57,315 bases of DNA from Planctomycetota bacterium (GTDB lineage: Bacteria; Planctomycetota; UBA1135), in assembly GCA_002705055.1 (NCBI GenBank), contig PAHY01000029.1, forward strand, positions 1 to 57,315, read 5' to 3'. Positions within the stretch are counted from its first letter, which is position 1. Every line of letters starts with the position of its first letter. Positions 43,471 through 52,213 of this stretch are shown here, piece by piece. Both the position numbers and the translations under genes were made by a program. The notes below the pieces were generated by a model. That model saw only the letters and a program-made list of their open reading frames with translations, was not told the DNA's origin and searched no databases.

Positions 43471-44682
43471 ATGTCGACGCTCCGCTTCGCCCTGTTCCTC
43501 CCGCTGATCTCGGTCGCCTGCGCCTCCGATCCGGTCGCGCCCGCGCAACCCTCGGATCCGATGCCGGCGCCGGAGCCGCCCGCCCCGCAAGCTGAAGTGC
43601 TCGAGACCGAGATCTCGGCCGAGTTCATGGTCGGTCTGTGGGCGCCGTTCCCGGATGTCCTTGCCATCGATGACAAGGTCAACCAGATGGTCGAAGGCGG
43701 CATGGACGAGAGCCAGGCGATCATGGCCTGCTATCAGACGCGCATGCAGTTGCGCGCGGACGGCAGCTGCATCTTCGGCGTCTCCATGGATGGCAAGATC
43801 AATGGCTCGTCCATGCAATGGACACACGAGCAGCTCGGTCCGGAACAGCTCCGCATCGCGATGTCCACCGAGACCACCGACTTCCCGCTGCTCACCGTGC
43901 AGCGCGAGGGCGACTTCATTTGGGTCGACGGCGATCCGCTGGTCGCCGGCAAGTGGGTCCGTATTGGCGGGGACGTCACCCCGGCCGATGCCGACGCTGC
44001 CACCGGCAGCCTGGCGATTCAGCATCGGAATCAGCGCGAGCAGCTGCGTCAAGCCGAGGCCGAGATCGAGGAGAGCATGGCGCAGCGCGAGGAGAGCTTT
44101 GAAACCCTGGTTCAGATGGTGCGCACCTTCTGCCGTTCCGAGGTCCTGACGAACGACCTGGACCGTACCACTCCGCTGCGCACCGATGCGATGAACAAAG
44201 TGCGCGAGAGCATGCCGCTGCAGGAAGGCGTGCTGATGGCATTGCCCGTCGACAGCGCTCCGAAGGCCCCCGTGCTCTCCGAGCACAAGGTCGCTGCCGA
44301 GGCCTTCGACGAGTACTGGCTCGCGGGCACCTGGAAGTTCAGTTCGAGCGAAATGGACTGGGACAAGCTGCTGCCCGAGGGACGCGGCCAGGCCGAGATC
44401 GACATGAAGGCGCTGCTTGAGTCGCATCGCCGTCACTTTGAGATTCGCGGCCCCTTCCGCTTCACCCTCGGCCACCCCGAAGTGATCGAGGAGATCCCGG
44501 GTTACTGGTGCCTCACTCCCGGCGCTGGCCCTTGGGTGTGGCTGACCATGCTCCAGGAGATGGGCAGCCCCGACGTCGGCATCGTCCATGACCGCATCGA
44601 GACCTTCGCTGCCTACCGGGTCGGCGACACGCTGTGGATCCAGGAGATGGACGGCACGATGCTGCCTTACATCAAGGAGTAA
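43471..44682 (+). CDS. Lipoprotein of unknown function
   Basis: This 403-residue protein has signal sequence MSTLRFALFLPLISVA and Cys17 as the likely lipid site, though Ser at position -3 is unusual. A Pro-rich linker follows. The mature part alternates two beta-domains (MVGLWAPFPDVL, WVDGDPLVAGKWVRIGG and WLAGTWKFSS) with a helical charged segment at about residues 185-215 (HRNQREQLRQAEAEIEES). The repeated W[LA]xGTW-type motifs suggest two lipocalin-like sheets, but this is weak. No family is recognised. The next gene starts 40 bases later. Confidence 0.7.
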   Translation: MSTLRFALFLPLISVACASDPVAPAQPSDPMPAPEPPAPQAEVLETEISAEFMVGLWAPFPDVLAIDDKVNQMVEGGMDESQAIMACYQTRMQLRADGSCIFGVSMDGKINGSSMQWTHEQLGPEQLRIAMSTETTDFPLLTVQREGDFIWVDGDPLVAGKWVRIGGDVTPADADAATGSLAIQHRNQREQLRQAEAEIEESMAQREESFETLVQMVRTFCRSEVLTNDLDRTTPLRTDAMNKVRESMPLQEGVLMALPVDSAPKAPVLSEHKVAAEAFDEYWLAGTWKFSSSEMDWDKLLPEGRGQAEIDMKALLESHRRHFEIRGPFRFTLGHPEVIEEIPGYWCLTPGAGPWVWLTMLQEMGSPDVGIVHDRIETFAAYRVGDTLWIQEMDGTMLPYIKE

Positions 44683-44721
44683 GCGGCGAAACCACCAGAC
44701 CCGAAGCGGGTTTCGGCATCG

Positions 44722-45720
44722 ATGCTGACGGCGACCCTCTTGCTCTTCGCGCAGCAGGCCCTGCCCCCGTCAGGTGGCCCCGCGTCTGCTGCCGATCCCT
44801 CGCGCGCCCCGCGCGCAGCCGAACAGGCTCCGCAGCAGCGCGTGAGCTGGTACACCAGTTGGGATCAGGCACTCGCCGAAGCGCAGCGCCTGAACCGCCC
44901 CATCCTGCTGCAGTCGGCGGCGCCGCAATGCAGCGGCGTGCCGGGCATGTGGTGACCGGGCTACCGCAAGCAGGAGGAGAGTTTCTTCTTCGACCCTCAA
45001 GTCGTCGCCGCCTCGCGCGCGTGGATCTGCGTCCGCCCGGCCACCTATGAAAGCGCGGACGAGGCCAAGATCCTGTCGCGCTGGTTCAGCGGCCGCGACG
45101 GCGACCTGGAAAACACCACCTTCGTGCTGCTCGATCCAAGCGGCGAGCAGGCCCTGTGCCGCGGCGGGCGCGGCCCCGAGATGATCTTCCGCGACGCCGC
45201 GAGCTTCGCTGCTTCTCTCGCGGAACTGCACGAGCGCTACAAGCCCAAGCAGGGCGAGGCCGCTCTACCCGCGGTCCCCACGCTGCGGCTGGCGCTCAAC
45301 GTCGCGGCCAGCGACGGCCTGCCCCTGATCGCGCTCGTGGAAGCCGACCCCAAGAAGCGCGCCGCGGCGGCGCAGGAGCTCGCCGCTGAAGCGCGCAGCC
45401 ACGGCATCGCGGGCCAGGCTCACTTCGTCCTTCTCGATGCGGAAGAAGCGCTGCGGGAATTCCCCGGATTCGAGCCCGGGCAGCAGCTCTACGTCCTGAA
45501 GCCCGACACCTTCGCCCGGCGGGCAGAGGTGCTCACCGCCTTCCCGGCGAAGGAGAAGAAGCTCGGCACCAAGCTGCTCGCGCTGCTTCCCTCCGGACGC
45601 ATCGACAAAGCGGGGCAGCGCGATCATGTCCGCCAGGCCAAGCGCGCCGGCATCAGCTGGAAGAGCGCGATTCCGATCAGCGACGTGAACGCTATTTCGC
45701 GAAGAGGCGCGGGTCGCTGA
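44722..45720 (+). CDS. Candidate selenoprotein, thioredoxin-like
   Basis: An open frame of 333 codons is interrupted only by TGA at 44953-44955 (codon 78). Reading continues for another 254 codons in the same frame before a second TGA. If the first TGA is selenocysteine, the protein is 332 residues. It has an N-terminal export signal, then a thioredoxin-like start (WDQALAEAQRLNRPILLQ), Cys70 and CSGVPGMW-U-PGYR, with later TFVLLDPSG and a helical tail. A GGAGGAGA/TCTTCTTC hairpin lies 17 bases after the TGA, with a G in its loop. A sequencing error or readthrough remain alternatives. The 3' end overlaps the convergent gene by 29 bases. Confidence 0.72.
44973..44991 (+). promoter_or_regulatory. 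Putative bacterial SECIS element
   Basis: GGAGGAGA (44973-44980) and TCTTCTTC (44984-44991) form an 8-pair stem, two of the pairs G-U, with loop GTT. The loop G at 44981 lies 26 bases downstream of the TGA, within the 16-37 base range of bacterial SECIS elements. A lower stem is weak. This supports selenocysteine insertion but is not proof. Confidence 0.6.
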
Positions 45721-47245
45721 GATCCAGCCGGTACATGATCTGGTTGTAGTCGTACCAGGGCGTGCCGACCTCGGTCGCCGAGAAGGTGTGGGTGTAGGTG
45801 CCCTCGAAGTAAACCAGCCGCCCGTTGTCCTCGTCGAAGAAGGGACGCTGCGCGACGTTGTAGAGGGTGTAGCGATCGTGACTGACGATCTTGCGGGCGT
45901 GCGACCACGGCCCTTCCAGCGAATCTGCCGCCGCGGCGTAGATCTCGCCCAGATAGGACTCCTCGCTGCCCTCGGCGCAGAGAATCATCAGGTACTTGCC
46001 CAGGTAATCGTTCCAGGCCACGGTGCCGGTGTGCCCTTTGACCTGTTTGCCGGTGTCAACGTCGAACAGCCGGAAGGGTGACTCGGCGCGCGTCATCAGG
46101 CCTGCGTTGATCAGCTGTCGCTGCTGCGCGGCGTTGACCGGAGCCGTGTTCTTCTTCCAGGCCCAGACGATCTTGTTCTGCTGATCGCGCTCGATCTGCG
46201 AGTTCTTGCCATCGAAGCGCGTGCCCGGAACGAGGGGCGAATAGGCCTCGTACTCGCTGGGATCGACCAGCGCCGCCAGCTCGCGTCGCACCCGCAAGTT
46301 GGGGTAGGGCTTGGCGAAGTAGAGGTACTCGACGCCGTTCACGTCCTGGATCAGCGGCTGCCAGCCGAAGGGGTGCAGCTGTTCATCGAGCGCGAAGTCG
46401 GCCACCTTCTCGAACTCGCCGGTGGCATCGTTCCAGACCAGCAGGCCCTTCTCGAACAAGTCGCCCAGGCCCTGGCGCCGCTCGAAGTGGGAAAACATCC
46501 GCAGTTGCCCCTGCGCGTTGGGGGCGCTGGACACCGCATCGATCCAGACCACGCCGGTGCCCGGGACCGGCGCCACGTTGCGGGCGAAGCCGTCCGGCCC
46601 CTGGTAGTAGTCGAAATCGACCCCAGCCCCCGGGGCCAACCCGCCCTGGCTGGGCAGCGCGGAGGTCGCGCCGGCCGTCTTGAACAGCCCCAGCGGATAG
46701 GACAGCCGCCCGGTGTCGCCCCAGAACCAGTAGATCTTGCCGCCGAAGACGTGCGCCAGCGCGCTGTCCTGGCCGGTGATCTGCGCGTTCACCAGCGGCT
46801 TCGCCAGCGGCGGCGTGTCGCCGACCAGCACGCTGTCGCGATAGATGCCGGTGCCGGTCATGCGGTAGAGCCGCTCGGCCAGGTTGATCCGATCGACCGT
46901 GATCGTGGCGCGGCCACCGCGCGTGGGCGTCAGGCGCACGCCGCGGTAGCCGAAGCCGTCGGCCGGGTGTTCGTAGCCATGGCCCGCGACGTGGAACCAG
47001 AGCTCCTCTCCCATCAGGCCCGGCTCGAAGAAGGCCACCACCCCCGCGCTGTCGGTCAGGTAACGCCCCCCGTAGGTTGTGCGCAGCTCGATCAGCGGCA
47101 CGCCGCGGCCGGTCGCCCGGTCGACCACCTGGATCCGGTAGAAGGGATGGACCGCGGGAGCCGCCGTCGAGTCCGGCCCCTGAACATGCGAGTGAGCGGG
47201 GCCACCCGCAAAGAGGAGGAGAGTCAGTGCCAGGGCGAGGCGCAT
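45692..47245 (-). CDS. Secreted glycoside-hydrolase-like beta-propeller protein
   Basis: This 517-residue protein has signal peptide MRLALALTLLLFAGGPAHS. A carboxypeptidase-regulatory-like beta domain spans residues 35-125. A five-bladed-propeller-like domain follows: FGGKIYWFWGDTGRL, VPGTGVVWIDAVSSAPN, VEYLYFAKPYPN, VAWNDYLGKYLMILCAEG, SLEGPWSHARKIVSHD and RLVYFEGTYTHTFS. The pattern resembles GH43/DUF4185-type proteins that handle carbohydrates, although catalytic acids are not identified. Its stop lies inside the 3' end of the candidate selenoprotein gene (29-base convergent overlap). Confidence 0.82.
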   Translation of the reverse strand: MRLALALTLLLFAGGPAHSHVQGPDSTAAPAVHPFYRIQVVDRATGRGVPLIELRTTYGGRYLTDSAGVVAFFEPGLMGEELWFHVAGHGYEHPADGFGYRGVRLTPTRGGRATITVDRINLAERLYRMTGTGIYRDSVLVGDTPPLAKPLVNAQITGQDSALAHVFGGKIYWFWGDTGRLSYPLGLFKTAGATSALPSQGGLAPGAGVDFDYYQGPDGFARNVAPVPGTGVVWIDAVSSAPNAQGQLRMFSHFERRQGLGDLFEKGLLVWNDATGEFEKVADFALDEQLHPFGWQPLIQDVNGVEYLYFAKPYPNLRVRRELAALVDPSEYEAYSPLVPGTRFDGKNSQIERDQQNKIVWAWKKNTAPVNAAQQRQLINAGLMTRAESPFRLFDVDTGKQVKGHTGTVAWNDYLGKYLMILCAEGSEESYLGEIYAAAADSLEGPWSHARKIVSHDRYTLYNVAQRPFFDEDNGRLVYFEGTYTHTFSATEVGTPWYDYNQIMYRLDLSDPRLFAK

Positions 47246-47297
47246 GACCTCAATCTACCCCGCTGCACCAGGGCGGTTGCGCTGCAGCGCCCGTAGA

Positions 47298-49565
47298 ATG
47301 CCGCCCATGGAGCGCAAGCAGCGGAGCGAACGGCAACTCGCCGCCTCGTGGGTCCCCTTTGGCCTGGGTCTGACCAAGCCGAAGCACTTCCGCGAGATGG
47401 CGAAGATCGTCTGGGAGAACCGCGACAACCTTCGCTACGGCTGGAAGGTGCTGAGCCAGGGCGTCTGCGATGGCTGCGCGCTCGGCACGACGGGCCTGAA
47501 GGACTGGACCGTCGAAGGCACCCATCTGTGCATGGTGCGCCTCGAGCTGCTGCGGCTCAACACCATGGGCGCGCTCGATCCGGCGGTGCTGGGCGACGTC
47601 GAGGCGCTGCGCCGGAAGAGCTCGAAAGAACTCCGCGAACTCGGGCGGCTCCCCTACCCCATGCGCCGACGGCGCGGCGAGCCCGGCTTCAGCCGCGTCA
47701 GCTGGGAGGAGCTTTGGGCGGAGGTCGGCGAGAAGTGGCGGGGCTATGACCCCGACCGCACCGCGATGTTCGTCACCAGCCGCGGGCTGACGAATGAGAA
47801 CTACTACGTGGCCGGCAAGGTCATGCGCTTTCTGGGCTCGCCGCACGTCGACAACTCGGCGCGGCTCTGCCACAGCCCCAGCACGGCCGGGCTCAAGGCG
47901 ACCGTCGGCGTCGCGGCGACCACCTGCTCTTACAAGGACTGGTTCGATTCCGATCTGATCGTCTTCCTGGGCTCAAACCCGGCCAACGATCAGCCGGTCA
48001 CGACCAAGTACCTGATGCACGCGCGCAAGCGCGGCGCGCGGGTGATCACGGTCAACGCCTACCGCGAGCCGGGAATGAAGCGTTACTGGATCCCCTCGTC
48101 GACGACCTCGGCGCTGTTCGGCACGACGATTTCGGACCGCGACTACATGGTCAAGATCGGAGGCGACCTGGCCTTCCTCAACGCCGCGGCCAAGCTGCTG
48201 ATCGAGCGCGGCGCCGTGCACACCGAGTTCCTCGACGCCGCCGTCGAAGGCTACGAGGACTTCCAGGCCAAGCTGGCGCGGCAGTCGATCGATGAGCTGT
48301 GCACCCTGGCCGGGGTCGAGCGCGCCGAGGTCGAGGCCTTCGCCGACGAGTTTGCCCAGGCCGAGAAGGGCGTGCTGGTCTGGTCGATGGGGATCACGCA
48401 GCATCCGCACGGCGCCGACACGGTCAAGGCCATCGCCAACCTGGGCCTGCTCAAGGAGTGGGTCGGCCGCGACGGTTGCGGCCTGATGCCGATCCGCGGA
48501 CACAGCGGCGTCCAGGGCGGCGCCGAGATGGGCGCTTACTCCACCGCCCTTCCCGGGGGCCTCGAGGTCAACGAGGAGAACGCGCGCCGCTTTGAAGAGC
48601 TGTGGGGTTTCCCGGTGCCGCACGAGCCGGGCATGACCACGGTCGACTATCTCGAGGCTGCCATCCAGGGGCAGCTCGACGCGCTGTACTGCATCGGCGG
48701 CAACTTCCTCGAGACCATGCCCAGCCCGGATCGCATCGCCGAAGGCCTGGGTCGGATCCCGCTGCGGATCCACAGCGACATCGTGCTGACCAACCAGATG
48801 CTGGTGGACCCGGCGGACACGGTCTTCCTGCTGCCGGCGCGCACCCGCTACGAGCAGGAAGGCGGCGGCACCGAGACCAGCACCGAGCGTCGGGTCATCT
48901 ACTCCCCGCATATTCCCGGGCACCAGGTGGGTGAAGCCCAGGATGAATGGCGGATGATGCTCGCCCTGGCCGAGGCCGTGAAGGGCGACGACCCGGCCTG
49001 TCCGCGCTTTGTGGACGGCGACGCGGTGCGCGCCGAGATCGCCCAGGCCGTGCCCAGCTACGCCGGCATCGAGAAGCTGAAGCGGAAGGGCGATGAATTT
49101 CAGTGGGGTGGGCCGCACCTGTGCGCCGACCGCCAGTTCCCTACGGCCGATGGCAAAGCTCATCTCGTGCCGGTCCGCCCCCCCTTCCTGGGCGAGCCGC
49201 ACCCGGACCGGGCCCAGGACGAGTTCACCGTCACGACCCGGCGCGGCAAGCAATTCAACTCGATGGTCCAGCGCGCCCGCGACCCGCTGACCGGCGCGAT
49301 GCGCGATCACGTCTTCATGCACGCCGACGACGCCGCCGCCCTGGGGCTCCGCGCCGACGACCGGATCGTGCTCGAAAACGAGACCGGCAGCATGGAAGGG
49401 CGTGTTTTCCTGGCCGAGGTCACCCGCGGGACCCTGCAGGCCCACTGGCCCGAGGTCAATGTTGTGATTCCGCACGGCAGCGTCGACGCCGGCGGCGGGG
49501 TGCCCAACTACAACGCGGTGGTCAAAGTCGCGCGGATCGGCAAGCGAGGCGCACTCTCGGTCTAG
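47298..49565 (+). CDS. FdhF/YdeP-type molybdopterin oxidoreductase
   Basis: This 755-residue protein starts at ATG 47298; ATG 47307 is also possible. It carries CDGCALGTTGLKDW near residue 55 and HLCMVRLELLRLNT, the cysteines typical of this branch. Molybdopterin-binding motifs include LTNENYYVAGKVMRFLG, SARLCHSPSTAGLKATVG, FLGSNPANDQP, MGITQHPHGADTVKAIANL and RGHSGVQGGAEMG. The residue corresponding to the Mo ligand in formate dehydrogenases is a cysteine, not selenocysteine. It belongs to the FdhF/YdeP-like group, whose physiological substrate is uncertain. No FdhD or iron-sulfur subunit gene is adjacent. A terminator follows. Confidence 0.88.
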   Translation: MPPMERKQRSERQLAASWVPFGLGLTKPKHFREMAKIVWENRDNLRYGWKVLSQGVCDGCALGTTGLKDWTVEGTHLCMVRLELLRLNTMGALDPAVLGDVEALRRKSSKELRELGRLPYPMRRRRGEPGFSRVSWEELWAEVGEKWRGYDPDRTAMFVTSRGLTNENYYVAGKVMRFLGSPHVDNSARLCHSPSTAGLKATVGVAATTCSYKDWFDSDLIVFLGSNPANDQPVTTKYLMHARKRGARVITVNAYREPGMKRYWIPSSTTSALFGTTISDRDYMVKIGGDLAFLNAAAKLLIERGAVHTEFLDAAVEGYEDFQAKLARQSIDELCTLAGVERAEVEAFADEFAQAEKGVLVWSMGITQHPHGADTVKAIANLGLLKEWVGRDGCGLMPIRGHSGVQGGAEMGAYSTALPGGLEVNEENARRFEELWGFPVPHEPGMTTVDYLEAAIQGQLDALYCIGGNFLETMPSPDRIAEGLGRIPLRIHSDIVLTNQMLVDPADTVFLLPARTRYEQEGGGTETSTERRVIYSPHIPGHQVGEAQDEWRMMLALAEAVKGDDPACPRFVDGDAVRAEIAQAVPSYAGIEKLKRKGDEFQWGGPHLCADRQFPTADGKAHLVPVRPPFLGEPHPDRAQDEFTVTTRRGKQFNSMVQRARDPLTGAMRDHVFMHADDAAALGLRADDRIVLENETGSMEGRVFLAEVTRGTLQAHWPEVNVVIPHGSVDAGGGVPNYNAVVKVARIGKRGALSV

Positions 49566-49572
49566 GTTGGCA

Positions 49573-49592
49573 GTCCACGCAAGTGAGTGGAC
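49573..49592 (+). terminator. Upstream hairpin of a tandem terminator
   Basis: GTCCAC (49573-49578) and GTGGAC (49587-49592) form a perfect 6-base stem just after the oxidoreductase stop, without a T-run. It precedes the stronger hairpin at 49600. Confidence 0.45.
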
Positions 49593-49599
49593 ACCTTTG

Positions 49600-49620
49600 A
49601 AGCCTGTCGCTAGGCTTTTT
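49600..49620 (+). terminator. Intrinsic terminator after the oxidoreductase gene
   Basis: AAGCCT (49600-49605) and AGGCTT (49612-49617) form the stem, followed by TTT and preceded by a second hairpin. It separates the oxidoreductase gene from the antiporter operon. The 108 bases from 49621 to 49728 are very GC-rich, contain a short GCGTGCGG repeat and hold no gene; the antiporter promoter must lie there. Confidence 0.75.
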
Positions 49621-49728
49621 CCTCCTCCGAGAGTCGGGGCCCTGGGCGGGTCCGCGGCGGCCCCTTCGCGGGCGTGCGGGCGTGCGGACGCCGAATCTCG
49701 TCCCCCTTGAGATCCCACCGCCCCCGAA

Positions 49729-50211
49729 GTGCGCTACCTCTCTCTAGCCGCTCTGCTTGCCGTTCTGTGGCTCGGGCTCTCAGGGCACTTCGAGGGACTG
49801 ATCCTCGCGATGGGCGCTGCCTCGGTAGCCCTGGTCGTCTGGCTCGCGCGCAGAATGCAGGTCATCGACGAAGAGGGCATGCCGCTCGACTCGCTCCATC
49901 GGGCAGCCCCCTATTCGATCTGGCTGCTCGGTCAGATCGTCAAGGCGAACCTGGCCATGCTTCCGGTCCTCTTCGCGCGCCGACCGGCAATCCGTCCGCG
50001 CGTGATCGTGGTCCCCGCCGGCGAAGCCGACACGCTGGGCCAGGTGACCTACGCCAACTCGATCACGATGACGCCGGGTACCGTCACCCTAGAGGTCTCG
50101 GATGACGAGCTGGCCGTCCATGCCCTCACGGAACAGGCTGCCGCCGACCTCTCCACCGGCGAGATGCAACGGCGCGCCCAGCAGGTAGCCCGACCGCCCG
50201 CCAAGAAGTGA
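49729..50211 (+). CDS. mrpE: Mrp-type antiporter subunit E
   Basis: This 160-residue membrane protein starts at GTG 49729. MrpE features are the two N-terminal membrane helices (RYLSLAALLAVLWLGLSG, GLILAMGAASVALVVWL), IWLLGQIVKANLAM and the soluble part GQVTYANSITMTPGTVTLEVSDD. It is a small accessory subunit of the multi-subunit Na+/H+ antiporter. It is the first gene of the operon, and its stop overlaps the mrpF start (TGATG). Confidence 0.92.
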   Translation: MRYLSLAALLAVLWLGLSGHFEGLILAMGAASVALVVWLARRMQVIDEEGMPLDSLHRAAPYSIWLLGQIVKANLAMLPVLFARRPAIRPRVIVVPAGEADTLGQVTYANSITMTPGTVTLEVSDDELAVHALTEQAAADLSTGEMQRRAQQVARPPAKK

Positions 50212-50507
50212 TGTACGGAGTTGCCGCGATCTTGGTGCTGGTCGCCATGGCGCTCGCGCTTGTGCGCGCGCTGCGCGGGCCCACGGTCTATGACCGCATT
50301 CTGGCGGTCAACGTCTTCGGCACCGCGACCGTGATCATGATCTCGCTGGTCGGCTTCATGATCCGCGCGAGCGATTTCATCGACATCGCCCTGATCTACG
50401 CCCTGATCAGCTTTACCTCGACCCTCGCCGTCCTGCGCTTCACCGAGTATCAGAACGCCATGGCCAAGCGCGAGGAACAGGCCGCTGCCTCGGAGGGAGA
50501 AGCCTGA
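50211..50507 (+). CDS. mrpF: Mrp-type antiporter subunit F
   Basis: This 98-residue protein has three membrane segments and the family core LRGPTVYDRILAVNVFGT, then DFIDIALIYALISFTSTLAVLRF. The start used is ATG 50211 in a TGATG junction; GTG 50208 would add one residue. MrpF is a small accessory subunit of the complex. Confidence 0.92.
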   Translation: MYGVAAILVLVAMALALVRALRGPTVYDRILAVNVFGTATVIMISLVGFMIRASDFIDIALIYALISFTSTLAVLRFTEYQNAMAKREEQAAASEGEA

Positions 50508-50845
50508 TGGAGGCCGCGCTCGATGTCCTCTCCTGGGTGCTGCTGCTGGTCGGCGGCTCGGTCGCCGTGATTTCGGGGGTCGGCCTGCTGCGCCTGCCGG
50601 ATCTCTACACCCGCCTGCACGCGGCTAGCATGCTCGACTCGCTGGGCGCGCTTTGCGTCTTCCTGGGCCTGGCGCTGCAGGCTGAATCGGTGGCGGTCGG
50701 GATCAAATTGCTGCTCGCCCCCGCATTCCTGCTGCTGACGACTGCAACCGCGGCCCACGTGCTGAGTAAATCGGCGCGTCGTGCTGGACTGGAACCCCTC
50801 GAGGACACGGCTGCGGCGCCCGACGCACCAGGAGGCAAGGACTGA
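50507..50845 (+). CDS. mrpG: Mrp-type antiporter subunit G
   Basis: This 112-residue protein with three membrane segments carries the MrpG signature GVGLLRLPDLYTRLHAASMLDSLGA. The start is in a TGATG junction with mrpF. The C-terminal 25 residues are an acidic, Ala/Pro-rich tail. It is an accessory subunit of the antiporter. Confidence 0.93.
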   Translation: MEAALDVLSWVLLLVGGSVAVISGVGLLRLPDLYTRLHAASMLDSLGALCVFLGLALQAESVAVGIKLLLAPAFLLLTTATAAHVLSKSARRAGLEPLEDTAAAPDAPGGKD

Positions 50846-51855
50846 TGGCTCAGATCATTGACATCGTCCTGCTGGTCTTCCTATGCACGGTGGCGGTGGC
50901 CACGGTGCGGATGCGCGATCTGTTCGGCATCGCGATGCTGTTCGGCATCTTCAGCCTGCTGTCCGCATCCGTCTTCGTGGTGCTCGACGCCGGCGATGTC
51001 GCGATGACCGAAGCCGCGGTCGGCGCGGGCCTCACCACGATCCTGATGCTCAGCACCCTGGCGGCCACCGGCAGCCGCGCGCACCCGCGCGCCGTACGCT
51101 GGAAGCTCCCCCTGTTCGTGGTCACGGTGACGGGCGCCGCGCTGGTCTACGCGACCACCGATATGCCGCGCTTCGGCGATCCGAACGCACCGGTCCAAAC
51201 CCACCCGGTCGCCAAGCATTACATCGAGACCTCGCAGGAGGAGACCGGCATCCCCAACATGGTGACGCCGCTGCTCGCGAGCTACCGGGGCTTTGACACC
51301 CTGGGAGAGACCGCGGTGGTCTTCACCGCCGGCATCGGCGTGCTGGCTCTGATCGGCCGCCGCCGCAAGAAGGACGGCACCCCGGTCGACGAGAACCACG
51401 GCGAGGACATCCGCGCCGAGCATCACGCGGTGGTGCGCGTGGTCGGCAAGATCCTGATCCCGGCGATCCTGCTGTACGCCTGCTACATCCAGGCCCACGG
51501 CGACTTTGGCCCGGGCGGCGGCTTTCAGGCCGGAGTGGTCTTCGCCAGCGGCCTGATGCTTTATCTGCTGCTGTTCGGCGTGGCCGCGGCCGCGCGCGTG
51601 GCCCCCTTCGCTGTGCTCGAGCGCCTGATCGCGCTGGGGCTGCTGCTCTACGGCGGCATCGGCGTGCTGAACATGATGCTGGGCGGGAACTTCCTGGACT
51701 ACCGCACGCTCGCGGAGAACGCCAAGGACGGCCTGCACTACGGCATCATTCTGATCGAACTCGGCGTCGGCATCACGGTTGCCGCCGTCGTCACCACTCT
51801 CGTCTTCGCCTTCGCTGACCACCTGCAGCGCGGCCCAGTACACCGACAGGACTGA
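50845..51855 (+). CDS. mrpB: MrpA C-terminal/MrpB fusion subunit
   Basis: This 336-residue protein combines two parts usually encoded separately. Residues 1-100 match the MrpA C-terminal DUF4040-type region (MRDLFGIAMLFGIFSLLSAS, AGDVAMTEAAVGAGLTTILML). The second half, from about residue 190, is MnhB-like (LIPAILLYACYIQAHGDFGPGGGFQAGVVFASGLML). The N-terminal half of MrpA is a separate gene downstream. This is a split-and-fused arrangement, as seen in some cyanobacterial-type operons. Confidence 0.88.
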   Translation: MAQIIDIVLLVFLCTVAVATVRMRDLFGIAMLFGIFSLLSASVFVVLDAGDVAMTEAAVGAGLTTILMLSTLAATGSRAHPRAVRWKLPLFVVTVTGAALVYATTDMPRFGDPNAPVQTHPVAKHYIETSQEETGIPNMVTPLLASYRGFDTLGETAVVFTAGIGVLALIGRRRKKDGTPVDENHGEDIRAEHHAVVRVVGKILIPAILLYACYIQAHGDFGPGGGFQAGVVFASGLMLYLLLFGVAAAARVAPFAVLERLIALGLLLYGGIGVLNMMLGGNFLDYRTLAENAKDGLHYGIILIELGVGITVAAVVTTLVFAFADHLQRGPVHRQD

Positions 51856-51859
51856 TCAC

Positions 51860-52213
51860 ATGGAGTTCTTTGGCCTGTTCAACTACTGGGTCTTCATCTT
51901 TCTGATGATGGCTGGGTTCTACCTGCTGCTGTCGGCGCGCAACCTGGTCAAGAAGATCGTCGGACTGAACCTGTTTCAGACTTCCGTCTTCGTGTTCTAC
52001 GTTTCCGCCGGCAAGGTCACCGGCGGCACGGTGCCCATCCAGCAGGAAGGCATCACTTCCTATAGCAATCCCCTTCCCCACGTCCTCATCCTCACCGCCA
52101 TCGTCGTCGGGGTTGCCAGCACGGCGCTCGGCCTGTCTCTGATCCTCAAGATCAAGGACACCTACGGCACCATGGAGGAGGATGAGATCGATTCCTTGGA
52201 TGTAGCGACGTGA
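51860..52213 (+). CDS. mrpC: Mrp-type antiporter subunit C
   Basis: This 117-residue NuoK-like subunit starts at ATG 51860. Its three membrane helices include FLMMAGFYLLLSARNLVKKIVGLNLFQTSVFVFYV and LPHVLILTAIVVGVASTALGLSLIL, with the family Pro-His pair in NPLPHVLILT. It overlaps the next gene by 4 bases (GTGA). It aids proton transfer between the antiporter modules. Confidence 0.92.
   Translation: MEFFGLFNYWVFIFLMMAGFYLLLSARNLVKKIVGLNLFQTSVFVFYVSAGKVTGGTVPIQQEGITSYSNPLPHVLILTAIVVGVASTALGLSLILKIKDTYGTMEEDEIDSLDVAT

Noticed and set aside
44722..44955. Short gene ending at the TGA, or a pseudogene
   Set aside because: The reading frame continues intact for 254 codons with protein-like sequence and a SECIS-like hairpin, so a truncated or broken gene is less likely than selenocysteine.
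47298..49565. Selenocysteine in the formate-dehydrogenase-like protein
   Set aside because: The corresponding residue is a cysteine and the frame has no internal TGA.
49621..49728. GC-rich stretch with GCGTGCGG repeats as a functional repeat
   Set aside because: Only two short copies exist, in a region of extreme GC content; no array or attachment-site signature.
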